From Clostridia bacterium (GTDB taxonomy: Bacteria > Bacillota > Clostridia > Oscillospirales > Oscillospiraceae): DNA of 64,000 nucleotides. The notes below the pieces were generated by a model that saw only the letters and a program-made list of their open reading frames with translations, was not told where the DNA came from and made no database searches. The number at the start of each line of letters is the position of its first letter. Within the stretch, counting starts at the first letter, position 1. Below, one piece after another: positions 1 to 8,450 of this stretch. The translations under genes were made by a program, and so were the position numbers. The stretch is from assembly GCA_009929315.1 (NCBI GenBank), contig SAAS01000004.1:1-64000 (forward strand), read 5' to 3'.

Positions 1-136
1 GTAAATCCTGTAATGCATTTGTCGCCCTCCCGAGAATGTTTTAGTACATCCTATGAGGAGAGCGACAGGTTTAGGACAGGTATTTGTAGGGGGGTAAAAT
101 ACCCTCGTTGAGGTTGTACATTATGTAACACTGGGC
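1..136. other. Left edge, no gene supported
   Basis: A frame on the plus strand is open from base 1 to a stop near 111, but it has no visible start and I do not recognise the roughly 36-residue product. On the minus strand this is the sequence just downstream of the membrane protein gene ending at 137; I see no clear terminator. Confidence 0.3.
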
Positions 137-676
137 TCACTTTTTATCTACTGATGTTAAAGACAGCGCTTTATTTATTAGAGAAAATACTTCAAACAAT
201 CCAAAAAGGCTCTTCATAATATCAGTAATTGCTCCCAAAGTCGCAATTAATAAACTTACTTCTATTATCGAGAATATTTGCTGTTTTGACTTCCACGCGC
301 AAATGAAGGAAATAATAGGGACATTTACATCACGTAATAGTATTACAAAAAAACATATCACTAAAGCATATACTGTCATATATGTATCTCGCTTGAGCTC
401 TTTAACAATGTTCTCAATCATATAATCAAAATTTGTTACATCTTTTATTAATTCCTTTAAGCAGTCGCGTATCTTTTCAATATTTGCAAAGATAAAAGAT
501 ATACAAGCAATTGCTAATCCTGCAAATACTCCAAGAAACGATAGAATGAAGCTGTCTTGTAATACTTCCGATGTACCATCAGACAATGAAGATGAAAGAG
601 ATACAAAAATTGTAGAGATTACTAAATATATTATGATTCTTAAAATAGGACTAAACTTATTAAATATCTTTTTCAT
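137..676 (-). CDS. Four-helix membrane protein of an AT-rich accessory gene pair, function unknown
   Basis: This 179-residue protein is not recognised. Hydrophobic segments at about residues 11-31, 41-67, 100-117 and 137-155 predict four membrane helices. A charged cytoplasmic-type stretch (about 68-98, rich in K/E/D) lies between helices 2 and 3. Its ATG follows the TAA stop of the upstream gene with no spacing and no strong ribosome site of its own, so the two are almost certainly translationally coupled. Base composition is clearly more AT-rich than the genes from 1.9 kb onward, which suggests acquisition. A soluble protein followed by a four-helix membrane protein recalls phage-exclusion pairs such as lambda RexA/RexB or (with the order reversed) Kiwa. 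That is an analogy of layout only; I see no sequence match. Confidence 0.75.
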   Translation of the reverse strand: MKKIFNKFSPILRIIIYLVISTIFVSLSSSLSDGTSEVLQDSFILSFLGVFAGLAIACISFIFANIEKIRDCLKELIKDVTNFDYMIENIVKELKRDTYMTVYALVICFFVILLRDVNVPIISFICAWKSKQQIFSIIEVSLLIATLGAITDIMKSLFGLFEVFSLINKALSLTSVDKK

Positions 677-1552
677 TTATAGAATTGCTCCACTTATTTT
701 TCTGATTTCTTCAATTAAGTATTTATCTGGGAATAGGCTCAGTTCCTCCTCAAAATCTGTAACTTCGATTGTCTTAACTTCACTTTCGCTAGTTAATGTT
801 CGCTTTGTTGTAGTTCCTTTTCGAATGTATCTGATTCGCCATGTTCCGCCGCCATCTCCAGCATATTTAAGAGGATTTTCTAGATGGGTTTTTTCTACGT
901 TAAGATTACCTCGTTTGTTTCTAAATTTAACATCCGTTTCATCATTGTTAAAAATAGCCTTAACCTCTTTAAGTAACTCATTTGTTTTATAATTGCTTCC
1001 AAAACAATTTGGTGATTTTAAATTTAATGAAACTTCATATATGCTTGATGCATCGTTAACTGCATCCCAAAATGTCACTGAATTGCTGATTTCTTGTAGA
1101 CTAATAGCGTAATATAAATCATGTACATAATTTTCTAAAAAGGATCTGAATGCATTTTTTGCCTGCACTATTTTTTGGAATACTGCAGATTTATACTCCA
1201 ATAAGACAACTTGCCTTTCAGAATCAACTACAACAAATATATATGGATAATTTGCTCTTTTTACTTCAACAATGTCTGATTGCTGTTCGTCTAATATAAA
1301 TGAGGTCTGTTCTGAATCGCGACAAAATTTGAAAAGATTTACATTGTCAGCTATGGTCTTCATGTGCAAAAGTATATACGTCGTACCACTAACGAGCACA
1401 GGTAAATTTTTCAATTTAATACAATTAGCTATTAAATCTGGAATAATCTTGTGCTTTTGATCTTCGCTATCAAAAAGGGACTGCTGACCGTTGTGAACAA
1501 TATAATAGCGGTAGCAGTAAAAAGTAATATTTTTTGCCTGTTCGTTTAACAT
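677..1552 (-). CDS. Soluble protein of unknown function, first gene of the AT-rich accessory pair
   Basis: A 291-residue protein with no signal peptide or membrane segment. A GGAGGA site nine bases upstream of the ATG supports the start. I do not recognise the family. Visible points: an N-terminal beta-rich part, a central acidic and aromatic region, and a near-C-terminal segment that is basic and glycine-rich (GDGGG near residue 233, then KGTTTKRT) and could bind nucleic acid or a nucleotide; that is a guess. It is directly followed by a four-helix membrane protein with zero spacing, so the two probably act together as a sensor or regulator with a membrane effector. The gene is AT-rich compared with the core genes to its right. 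Confidence 0.75.
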   Translation of the reverse strand: MLNEQAKNITFYCYRYYIVHNGQQSLFDSEDQKHKIIPDLIANCIKLKNLPVLVSGTTYILLHMKTIADNVNLFKFCRDSEQTSFILDEQQSDIVEVKRANYPYIFVVVDSERQVVLLEYKSAVFQKIVQAKNAFRSFLENYVHDLYYAISLQEISNSVTFWDAVNDASSIYEVSLNLKSPNCFGSNYKTNELLKEVKAIFNNDETDVKFRNKRGNLNVEKTHLENPLKYAGDGGGTWRIRYIRKGTTTKRTLTSESEVKTIEVTDFEEELSLFPDKYLIEEIRKISGAIL

Positions 1553-1575
1553 AATTTTTTGTCCTCCATATTACA

Positions 1576-1604
1576 AAAATCGCCCTACCGTTATTGGCAG
1601 GGCG
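1576..1604 (-). terminator. Terminator-like hairpin upstream of the accessory pair
   Basis: CGCCCTACC at 1581-1589 pairs with GGCAGGGCG at 1596-1604 (one mismatch). On the minus strand the stem is followed by ATTTTTG. It lies about 25 bases upstream of the start at 1552, so it would end transcription arriving from the right or attenuate the pair. No other gene lies between it and the stronger terminator at 1743. Confidence 0.4.
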
Positions 1605-1742
1605 AAGTTTCTTTTGCGTTGCAATCTGCCAATTCCATATAAAAGGACGGCGCTGTGCGAAGCAATATATATTCTTTTTCCACAGTATCACTTAAATATA
1701 AATTTCACAAGCAAAATTTGACAATTTACCCCAATAAGCAAC

Positions 1743-1768
1743 AAAAGCCCCCGAAACGGGGGCTTTTT
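1743..1768 (-). terminator. Bidirectional intrinsic terminator
   Basis: AAAAGCCCCCG, loop AAA, CGGGGGCTTTT, flanked by A and T runs on both strands. It lies just past the rlmI 3'-end fragment at 1785-1907, so it may be the original terminator of rlmI, displaced by insertion of the epimerase gene. Confidence 0.85.
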
Positions 1769-1784
1769 GCGTACTTTTGTGTCC

Positions 1785-1907
1785 TATATCACTTGGAATA
1801 TAGAATTTCAAATAATCAGTTTCGGGGACGTTCCACAAAATCGGATGGTCGGGCGACTGCTGGCGAGCCTCGATTTGTCGCAGCTGAACGCAGGCCTCAC
1901 GCGCCGC
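1785..1907 (-). pseudogene. Duplicated 3' end of the rlmI-like gene (allele-like fragment)
   Basis: This segment repeats the last 40 or so codons of the methyltransferase gene ending at 3012 (second copy 3013-3137) in the same orientation. By eye there are seven substitutions and one 2-bp deletion. Six of the seven are synonymous in the rlmI frame; the other changes E to Q. The deletion lies at the penultimate codons and removes the normal stop. Mostly synonymous changes imply that the copy diverged while under selection in another genome. It is therefore better explained as the 3' end of a related strain's gene brought in by recombination than as a local duplication. Confidence 0.8.
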
Positions 1908-1918
1908 AAAATTATGTT

Positions 1919-2914
1919 TTACTTTTTTGATAAATATCCGTTTTCACGGAACCAATCCACCGCTTTTTTAATTGTTTCGGGCAGAGGCGTACTCGGCAAT
2001 CCAAGTTCGTTATGCGCCTTTGAACAATCATACCACTCTCCTCGGTGGCCGATCATTATCTCACCGGGCGTTACAAAAGGCGGAATCCCGGTTCTCTTTG
2101 CCTTTGCGACAAATGCGTGTCCGGCCAGCAGCGCAATTGAATAGGGCACCTTGATCTTCGGCGGTTCGACTCCGGCAATATCAGCGATTAGCTTATAGAA
2201 CTCAGGGACATTGACGTTTGTGCCGCCAAAGATATACCGCTCGCCGACTCTGCCCTTTTTCGCGGCGAGTATCTCGCCGCGCGCGACGTCGTCAACATCG
2301 ATTATGTTTGTCCGCCCATCCATGTACAGCGCTTCCTTGCCGGAAGCCACGTCGATTATCATTCTGCCCGACGGAGTCGGTCTGATATCGTTTGTTCCGA
2401 CGACAAATGTTGGGTTCACTATGACAATCGGCAAGCCCCTGGCTCCATATTTATAGGCTTCAATTTCAGCAAGGTATTTCGATTTCGAGTAATCATCGTC
2501 GATGTCCCACTGATTGAAATCCGCGGTTTCATCAACAGGCGGAGAACCGTGAGCTCCGATAGTATTGTTGGTGCTGGTGTAAACAACTTTTTCAATACCT
2601 GCTTCCAAAGCGGCCTGCAAGGTTGCCTTAGTCCCGCCTACGTTTGTCTCATATAGCTTTCTTGGATCGGGAGCCCAGTGAGCAAAGTAGGCTGCTGTTA
2701 TATAGAGAGTGTCGCAGCCCTCAAGCGCTTTTTTCATGGAATCGCTGTCCATCATGTCCGCATAGACCTTCTCAACGTCATAAGGGTCAATGTTAGCAGT
2801 ATTGCTGCTTTTTCTTGCGACTACTTTCACAGCTTCGCCGTCTTTTAGCAGTTCTCTCATCACAGCAGAGCCTATAAAACCCGTTGCACCTAAAACCAGT
2901 TTCTTCTTCTCCAT
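1919..2914 (-). CDS. NAD(P)-dependent epimerase/reductase (extended SDR family)
   Basis: This 331-residue extended short-chain dehydrogenase opens with a Rossmann nucleotide-binding motif, GATGFIGS near residues 8-15. It has the YTSTNN stretch that carries the active-site Ser/Thr and the catalytic YSKSK (Tyr-x-x-x-Lys) near residue 145. Length and motifs fit the dihydroflavonol-4-reductase / 3-beta-hydroxysteroid dehydrogenase / sugar epimerase group; the substrate cannot be told. I chose the ATG at 2914 because the glycine motif then sits at the N-terminus and AGGTAGGAAG lies just upstream; an in-frame start at 2974 would add 20 atypical residues. The gene lies between two copies of the rlmI 3' end, so it was probably inserted between rlmI and its terminator. 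Confidence 0.85.
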   Translation of the reverse strand: MEKKKLVLGATGFIGSAVMRELLKDGEAVKVVARKSSNTANIDPYDVEKVYADMMDSDSMKKALEGCDTLYITAAYFAHWAPDPRKLYETNVGGTKATLQAALEAGIEKVVYTSTNNTIGAHGSPPVDETADFNQWDIDDDYSKSKYLAEIEAYKYGARGLPIVIVNPTFVVGTNDIRPTPSGRMIIDVASGKEALYMDGRTNIIDVDDVARGEILAAKKGRVGERYIFGGTNVNVPEFYKLIADIAGVEPPKIKVPYSIALLAGHAFVAKAKRTGIPPFVTPGEIMIGHRGEWYDCSKAHNELGLPSTPLPETIKKAVDWFRENGYLSKK

Positions 2915-3011
2915 AATCTTCCTACCTTTCGAGGTATTGTAATCATACGGAAATAAATAACCGTATAATTTCATCTGTAAATTTCCCTAGAAGGTTTCGC
3001 ACTTATACGCT

Positions 3012-4241
3012 TTATATCACTTGGAAAATGTAGAATTTCAGATAGTCCGTTTCGGGGACGTTCCACAAAATCGGATGGTCGGGCGACTGCTGGCGAGCCT
3101 CGATTTGCCGCAGCTCAACGCAGGCCTCGCGCGCCGCGGATTTGAGCATTTTCGTAAACAGCTCGTCATTCACAAAGTGCGAGCACGAGCAGGTGGCAAG
3201 ATAGCCGCCGCGAGGCAGAAGCTTCATCGCCCGCGAATTAATTTCCTTATAGCCGCGCAGGGCGCTCTCGATATTCTTGCGCGATTTTGTGAAGGCGGGC
3301 GGGTCGAGAATGATGAAATCGTAAGCCCTCTCCCCTTTTCGCTCAAGCTCGGGCAGAAGGTCAAGAACATCGGCAACCATAAAGTCCATTTTTCCCTCAA
3401 GACCGTTGCGGACGCCGTTTTTGCGCGCCATTTCGATTGCCGCTTCTGAAACGTCAACGGCGCAAACCCTCTCTGCCCCGCCGAGCGCGGCGTTTAGCGC
3501 GAAGGAGCCTGTGTGCGTGAAGCAGTCGAGCACCTTTTTCCCCTTTGATAGGCGGGCAACGGCGCGACGGTTATACTTTTGGTCGAGGAAAAAGCCCGTT
3601 TTCTGCCCGTTTTCAAGGTCTACCTCGTATTCTATTCCGTTTTCGCGGATTACGGTAACGGCGCTTCTCGGCTCGGGCAAGCCCTCAAGCGGAAACCAGC
3701 CTTTGTTCTGCGCTAAGCCCTCAAGCTCACGCAGGGCGACGTCGTTGCGCTCGAATATTCCGCTGATTTTCTGCCCGTCCTTGCTCAGCACCTTTACGAG
3801 CAGGGGGAAAATGATTGGTTTTAAAAGCTCCATACCGTAGGACAGGGTCTGGGTGACTAGAAATTCGCCGTAGCGGTCAACTGTCAGCCCGGGAAAGCCG
3901 TCTGCCTCACCGAAAATTACTCGGCAGGCGGAAATATCCTCCGCCATAACGGTTTTGCGGTAGTCCCAGGCGTAACGGATTCGGCGCTCGAAAAAGGCCT
4001 CGTCATAGCTGTCGTTTGCGTTGCGCGAGAGAAGGCGGATTCGGATTTTTGACTTTTCGCTCAAAAAACCCGTTCCCAAATATCTATTTTTATCGCTGAC
4101 AACGTCCACGAAAGAGCCGTTTTCAATGCCCTCGGTCGGCGTTAGCAGTTCCGCGTCATAGACCCACGGATGACCGCCCTCAAGAGCCGCCTGCGCCTTT
4201 CTTGTGACTGTTATTGTCGGGTACTTGCGCTTTGTTTTCAT
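3012..4241 (-). CDS. rlmI: 23S rRNA m5C methyltransferase, RlmI type (class I SAM-dependent)
   Basis: A 409-residue protein with the RlmI/RlmK architecture. It has an N-terminal PUA-like RNA-binding domain (about 1-75, with the HPWVYDAEL stretch), a central region, and a C-terminal Rossmann methyltransferase domain. SAM motif I appears as DCFTHTGSFAL near residue 240 and the catalytic-loop motif as DPPAF near 313; CSCSHFV follows near 350. The family methylates C5 of a cytosine in 23S rRNA (C1962 in E. coli). An AAGGAA site eight bases upstream supports the ATG at 4241. Its last 125 bases recur at 1785-1907. Confidence 0.85.
   Translation of the reverse strand: MKTKRKYPTITVTRKAQAALEGGHPWVYDAELLTPTEGIENGSFVDVVSDKNRYLGTGFLSEKSKIRIRLLSRNANDSYDEAFFERRIRYAWDYRKTVMAEDISACRVIFGEADGFPGLTVDRYGEFLVTQTLSYGMELLKPIIFPLLVKVLSKDGQKISGIFERNDVALRELEGLAQNKGWFPLEGLPEPRSAVTVIRENGIEYEVDLENGQKTGFFLDQKYNRRAVARLSKGKKVLDCFTHTGSFALNAALGGAERVCAVDVSEAAIEMARKNGVRNGLEGKMDFMVADVLDLLPELERKGERAYDFIILDPPAFTKSRKNIESALRGYKEINSRAMKLLPRGGYLATCSCSHFVNDELFTKMLKSAAREACVELRQIEARQQSPDHPILWNVPETDYLKFYIFQVI
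3013..3137 (-). repeat. Second member of the rlmI 3'-end direct repeat
   Basis: This is the functional copy of the repeat described at 1785-1907 and forms the true end of the methyltransferase gene. The two copies lie about 1.1 kb apart as direct repeats bracketing the epimerase gene. Confidence 0.85.
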
Positions 4242-4276
4242 TTTTATTCCTTTATCGGCTTTACGGTCAGACGCGC

Positions 4277-5389
4277 CTATTCAAAGGTTTTGGCGACTTC
4301 CTTGAGCCATTTTGTAATTTCAATATGCTGCGGGCAGCTCTTTTCGCACTGCTTGCAGTCGATGCAGTCCGAAGCCTTGCCGCTCAACTTTGTGGCGTTT
4401 TCATAGTAGCCCGCCTGCGGGGAAAAGAGTCTGTTGAGAGCCTGCTTTTCGGCGTTGTAGAGCGCGAAATACTTCGGAATGGCAATTTTCATCGGGCAGC
4501 CCTCAACGCAATACTGGCAGGCCGTGCAGGGAATCGCAATGTCCTCGCGGATTATCTTAACCGCACTTTCGATAATATCCGTTTCAGCTTTGTCAAGCGG
4601 CACAAAGTCGCTCATGAAGCCCGTGTTGTCCAGAAGCTGCGCCATATCGGACATTCCGCTCAAAACCATCATCACGCCCTCGTGACTGGCGGCGAAGCGA
4701 ATCGCCCAAGAGGCAACCGACATCTCGGGGCTGTACTCCTTAAAGAGCTTCTCGGCTCTTTCGGGAACCTTCGCAAGCGTTCCGCCCTTAACCGGCTCCA
4801 TGACTATGACGGGTTTATTGTGCTTTCTTGCGACCTCCCAGCACTTTCTTGACTGAATGCTTTCGTTATCCCAGTCAATATAGTTAATTTGAAGCTGAAC
4901 AAACTCCACTTCGGGGTGCTCTGTCAAGATTTTATCCAGAAGCACGGCGTTGTCGTGAAAAGAAAAGCCCACAGATTTGACTTTGCCCTCATTTTTCTTT
5001 TCCTGTGCAAATTCAAAGCTGCCCAGCCTCTGCGCAGTCGCGTAGTGTTCAACGCCCAAATTGTGTATCAGATAATAGTCGAAGTAATCAACCCCGCATT
5101 TTTCAAGCTGCTCGTTGAAAATTCTCTCCTGGTCGTCTTCGGTATAGAGAAACATTGTCGGAAGCTTGGTGGTAAGGGTATAGGAATCGCGTGGATGGCG
5201 CTTGACAAGAGCCTCTCTAATCGCAGTTTCACTTGTGAAATCATGATACATATAGGCTGTGTCAAAATAAGTAAAACCTTTTTCAAGAAAGGTATCAACC
5301 ATTAAATTAAGCTCTTTAAAATCAATGCTTTTCTGATCTTCCGGATCTGTTAACGGAAGGCGCATCAGCCCGAATCCTAATTTCTTCAT
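4277..5389 (-). CDS. Aldo/keto reductase with C-terminal 4Fe-4S ferredoxin domain
   Basis: A 370-residue protein. Residues 1-280 are an aldo/keto reductase TIM barrel: GFGLMRLP at the start, FDTAYMYHD with the active-site Asp and Tyr, and the DYYLIHNLG stretch where the usual active-site His lies. The C-terminal 90 residues carry [12 protein letters not shown] and [12 protein letters not shown], two typical 4Fe-4S binding motifs. This fusion is common in anaerobic Firmicutes and suggests electron exchange with ferredoxin or flavodoxin rather than NADPH alone; the substrate is unknown. Start: GGAGG eight bases before the ATG. It is upstream of rlmI on the same strand with a 35-base gap, so the two may be cotranscribed. 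Confidence 0.9.
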   Translation of the reverse strand: MKKLGFGLMRLPLTDPEDQKSIDFKELNLMVDTFLEKGFTYFDTAYMYHDFTSETAIREALVKRHPRDSYTLTTKLPTMFLYTEDDQERIFNEQLEKCGVDYFDYYLIHNLGVEHYATAQRLGSFEFAQEKKNEGKVKSVGFSFHDNAVLLDKILTEHPEVEFVQLQINYIDWDNESIQSRKCWEVARKHNKPVIVMEPVKGGTLAKVPERAEKLFKEYSPEMSVASWAIRFAASHEGVMMVLSGMSDMAQLLDNTGFMSDFVPLDKAETDIIESAVKIIREDIAIPCTACQYCVEGCPMKIAIPKYFALYNAEKQALNRLFSPQAGYYENATKLSGKASDCIDCKQCEKSCPQHIEITKWLKEVAKTFE

Positions 5390-5483
5390 TGTTGTTCCTC
5401 CGTTTTGTTTTTGCGTATCATAATGCTATGTATAAGATAACGCAGTTTTCCTTTCATTGCAAGAGCCGTCTTGTGCTTCGGTA

Positions 5484-5511
5484 TTGACAGAAAATAAAAA
5501 ACATTTATAAT
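5484..5511 (+). promoter_or_regulatory. SigA promoter for the secDF cluster
   Basis: TTGACA (5484-5489), 16-base spacer, TATAAT (5506-5511). Both hexamers match consensus. It drives the small membrane protein and probably secD-secF. Confidence 0.85.
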
Positions 5512-5566
5512 GGGTTAGGGTCTTTTGACCCATATAATTCTAATTATATTGAGAGGGGGGAATTTT

Positions 5567-5968
5567 GTGCCGAAAAGCTCTGTTTTCACAAGAATAATGG
5601 CACTTTTTCTTCTGCTCTCATTTTTATTTCTGTCTACATCCGTACTTTCGTTTTTTGCTGTAGGCAAAGCCGCGGAAAGTGCCTCCCCATCGAAAGCGGA
5701 AAATACGAACGACAGCACTTCCGTGAGCTTCTTCGTCTGCAATTTCATTGACTTTCTCGAGGCAGAAAACTTTGCTTTCAAGCTCGGTCTGGGACCCGCC
5801 TATCAGTCGAGAAAAGTATTAAGCGAAAGAAACAGTCAACTTTTCGGATCTGTGATTTTAATATGTTACTTATTGCTGTTGAGCTTCTTCGCCCTCAGAA
5901 GAACGCAGCCGCCTTTAAATTCAGCCAGAATAACGGAATTTCTTCATGCAAAAGACGGCATGATATAG
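5567..5968 (+). CDS. Small membrane protein of unknown function upstream of secD
   Basis: 133 residues from the GTG at 5567, which follows GAGAGGGGGG. An in-frame TTG at 5525 is too close to the promoter and lacks a ribosome site. A signal-like hydrophobic helix (about residues 9-30) is followed by a polar Ser/Asn-rich loop and a second helix (about 92-110) with a short basic tail. I do not recognise it. It lies 52 bases before secD under a shared consensus promoter, so it may be an accessory of secretion, but position is the only evidence. The extracytoplasmic loop has one cysteine and no metal-binding motif. Confidence 0.65.
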   Translation: MPKSSVFTRIMALFLLLSFLFLSTSVLSFFAVGKAAESASPSKAENTNDSTSVSFFVCNFIDFLEAENFAFKLGLGPAYQSRKVLSERNSQLFGSVILICYLLLLSFFALRRTQPPLNSARITEFLHAKDGMI

Positions 5969-6020
5969 CTAGGGACAAGCACTCTTAACTTTTTATACTT
6001 ATAATATTGGAGGAAGAAAA

Positions 6021-7286
6021 TTGAAATCAAAGAAAACATTTTTCATTGTGTTTCTTATTACAGCCGCGCTGTTTTATGTTTCGTTTTTCGGACTGCACAT
6101 CGGCAGCTTAAACCTTAAGGGCGCTGACGAAATGCGTTTCGGAATCGATATTCGCGGCGGTGTTGAGGCCACATATACACCGAAAGATTTGAACCGTGCT
6201 CCAACCTCGGACGAGCTCGAGCAGGCTAAGACAATTATCGAGACACGTATGGATGCTGAAAACATCACCGACCGTGAAGTCTATATTGACAACACGAACG
6301 GCGGAATAGTTGTTAAGTTCCCGTGGAAATCCGACGAAAAGGACTTCGACGCACAGGCCGCAATCTCCGAACTCGGCGAAACCGCGCTTCTCACCTTCAG
6401 AGATCCTGACGGAAATATTGTTTTGACGGGTAAAGACGATATCGCAAAGAGCTATGCTTCGGCAAGTGCCGACAGTGATGGACCCTATGTCGTTATACTT
6501 GAGCTTACCAGCACAGGTTCCGACAAGTTTGCAGAGGCAACCGCCAATTTGATAGGAAAACCGATTTCTATTTATATGGACGATAATTTAATAACGTCTC
6601 CTACCGTTCAGAGTCAGATTACTGGCGGTGTGGCGAGAATTACAAAGCAAGCCTCTCTTGAAGAAGCCTCAAGTCTTTCAAACAAGATTAACTCCGGTTC
6701 ACTTCCCTTCTCTCTTGAGGCGCACGATGCAAACATAATCAGCGCAACATTGGGAACTGATGCTCTTAATGTTATGGTTCTTGCCGGAGAAATTGCTTTT
6801 GCTCTGGTTTGCCTGTTTATGCTGCTGTATTACAGACTGCCCGGCTTTGTCGCCTGCATCGCTCTTATGCTCCAGGTTGTCGGTCAGCTTCTGGCTCTTT
6901 CAATTCCCCAGTTTACACTCACGCTGCCCGGTATTGCGGGTGTTATCCTTTCAATCGGCATGGGCGTTGACGCAAACGTCATTGTTTCCGAGCGAATTAA
7001 GGAAGAGCTTAATTCCGGAAAAACCCTCAGCTCCGCTATCGATGCCGGTTTCCACCGCGCGTTTTCCTCTGTTTTCGACGGAAACATTACGGTAATGATC
7101 GTATCGGTAGTTCTTATGGTTCTGGGCTCCGGCTCTATGCTCTCCTTCGGCTACACGCTGCTATGCGGTGTTCTGATGAACTTCGTCGCGGGCGTAACTG
7201 CTTCCCGTCTGATGATTAAATCTCTCAGCTGTTTCAAACCCCTGCAAAAGCCGGTTCTGTTCGGTGCAAGGAGAATTGCGGAATGA
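6021..7286 (+). CDS. secD: Protein translocase subunit SecD
   Basis: SecD forms with SecF the proton-driven membrane complex that assists late steps of Sec export. The 421-residue protein has an N-terminal membrane helix and the conserved FGIDIRGGVE motif (near residue 41), where the family has LGLDLxGG. A large external P1 domain follows, then the C-terminal helices with GIAGVILSIGMGVDANVIVSERIKEE (split here only by length limits: GIAGVILSIGMGVDAN then VIVSERIKEE), which is diagnostic. Translation starts at TTG 6021, preceded by GGAGGA. The stop overlaps secF by four bases, indicating coupling. Confidence 0.95.
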   Translation: MKSKKTFFIVFLITAALFYVSFFGLHIGSLNLKGADEMRFGIDIRGGVEATYTPKDLNRAPTSDELEQAKTIIETRMDAENITDREVYIDNTNGGIVVKFPWKSDEKDFDAQAAISELGETALLTFRDPDGNIVLTGKDDIAKSYASASADSDGPYVVILELTSTGSDKFAEATANLIGKPISIYMDDNLITSPTVQSQITGGVARITKQASLEEASSLSNKINSGSLPFSLEAHDANIISATLGTDALNVMVLAGEIAFALVCLFMLLYYRLPGFVACIALMLQVVGQLLALSIPQFTLTLPGIAGVILSIGMGVDANVIVSERIKEELNSGKTLSSAIDAGFHRAFSSVFDGNITVMIVSVVLMVLGSGSMLSFGYTLLCGVLMNFVAGVTASRLMIKSLSCFKPLQKPVLFGARRIAE

Positions 7287-8212
7287 AAATAATCAACTTT
7301 TATAAGAACAGAAAAATCTATTTTATTATATCTTCATTTATTATTCTTGCCGGCATTGTTGCCGCGCTCACAATGGGCATAAAGCTCGATATTCAGTTCC
7401 AGGGCGGCTCAGTTGTAAAGTATAGCTATACCGGAACGATTGACAGCGAAGAAGCAGGAGCGCTTGTTGAAGCAACTCTTGGTAAGACGACTACTTGTCT
7501 GGAGCAGGTAACCCAAGCCACCGGCGAGAAGACGCTCTCCGTTAACATGGCGGATTATGAGTCCATCACCTCCCAGGAGCAGGAACTTATTACCTCCACT
7601 TTAACGACTGCTTATCCTGACGCAGGTCTTAATTTTATTACCTCCCAGTCCGTTGAGCCCTCCACCGGAGCACGTTTCTTCAGACAGGGAATACTGGCAA
7701 TTTTCCTCTCCTTCGGACTAATCCTAGTCTATGTTGGATACCGTTTCAGGAAAATCGGCGGCTTCTCGGCAGGCTTCATGGCAATCGTTGCTCTATTCCA
7801 CGATGCTTTTGTTGTTACCGCGGTATTCATTATTTTCAGAATTCCGCTTAACGATTCCTTTATTGCTGCTGTTCTGACAATCATCGGTTTTTCGATTAAC
7901 GACACAATTGTCATCTACGACCGAATCCGTGAAAACAAAGTGACTATGGGCAGCAAGACTTCAACCGAGCTTCTTGTTGACACAAGTATTACCCAGTCAA
8001 TGACACGCTCAATCAACACCAGCGTCGCAGTTTTTGCCAGTATAACAATCGTTTATATCTTCGCGCAGATATACAACATTGAGTCTATTAAAGACTTTGC
8101 TCTGCCGATGATGTTCGGTACCATATCCGGCTGCTATTCGACCATCTGCATTGCAGGTCCCCTTTGGGTAATGTGGAAAAACCACACAGCCAATAAAACA
8201 AAGAAAGCTTAA
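7283..8212 (+). CDS. secF: Protein translocase subunit SecF
   Basis: 309 residues, partner of SecD. An N-terminal membrane helix is followed by LDIQFQGGSVVKYSY, the SecF version of the D-x-x-GG motif, an extracytoplasmic domain, and five C-terminal helices with the IGFSINDTIVIYDRIREN signature. Its ATG overlaps the secD stop (ATGA), the usual arrangement in Firmicutes that keep secD and secF as separate genes. A strong terminator lies 25 bases downstream, so the operon ends here. Confidence 0.95.
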   Translation: MKIINFYKNRKIYFIISSFIILAGIVAALTMGIKLDIQFQGGSVVKYSYTGTIDSEEAGALVEATLGKTTTCLEQVTQATGEKTLSVNMADYESITSQEQELITSTLTTAYPDAGLNFITSQSVEPSTGARFFRQGILAIFLSFGLILVYVGYRFRKIGGFSAGFMAIVALFHDAFVVTAVFIIFRIPLNDSFIAAVLTIIGFSINDTIVIYDRIRENKVTMGSKTSTELLVDTSITQSMTRSINTSVAVFASITIVYIFAQIYNIESIKDFALPMMFGTISGCYSTICIAGPLWVMWKNHTANKTKKA

Positions 8213-8235
8213 ATTATTTGTAGCTTTTAAAATTA

Positions 8236-8270
8236 GGCGACTTCCGAAAAATCGGTAGTCGCCTTTTTTT
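8236..8270 (+). terminator. Terminator of the secDF operon
   Basis: GGCGACT...AGTCGCC stem with one internal mismatch and AAAA loop, followed by seven to eight T residues. Confidence 0.9.
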
Positions 8271-8395
8271 GATTGCCCAGCGTACAATGCGGTATTCGAC
8301 AAATTAGAATTAAATGCAATTTACTGACGCGTCATAAACGCACTTGAAGTTCTTTCCTCGTGAATCTTATTCAGGTAATATCGGCTTAGCTAAAA

Positions 8396-8428
8396 TAAAA
8401 AACGCGGACTTCAAAAGAAGTCCGCGTT
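8396..8428 (-). terminator. Terminator of the heptad-repeat gene
   Basis: AACGCGGACTTC, AAAA, GAAGTCCGCGTT, a perfect 12-bp stem; on the minus strand it is followed by a T-rich tract. Confidence 0.9.
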
Positions 8429-8450
8429 CAATTTAAATTATTGCTTGTTC

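Noticed and set aside
1470..1691. Minus-strand open frame of 73 codons overlapping the start of the accessory pair
   Set aside because: It overlaps the better-supported 291-residue gene, includes a hairpin and has no ribosome site.
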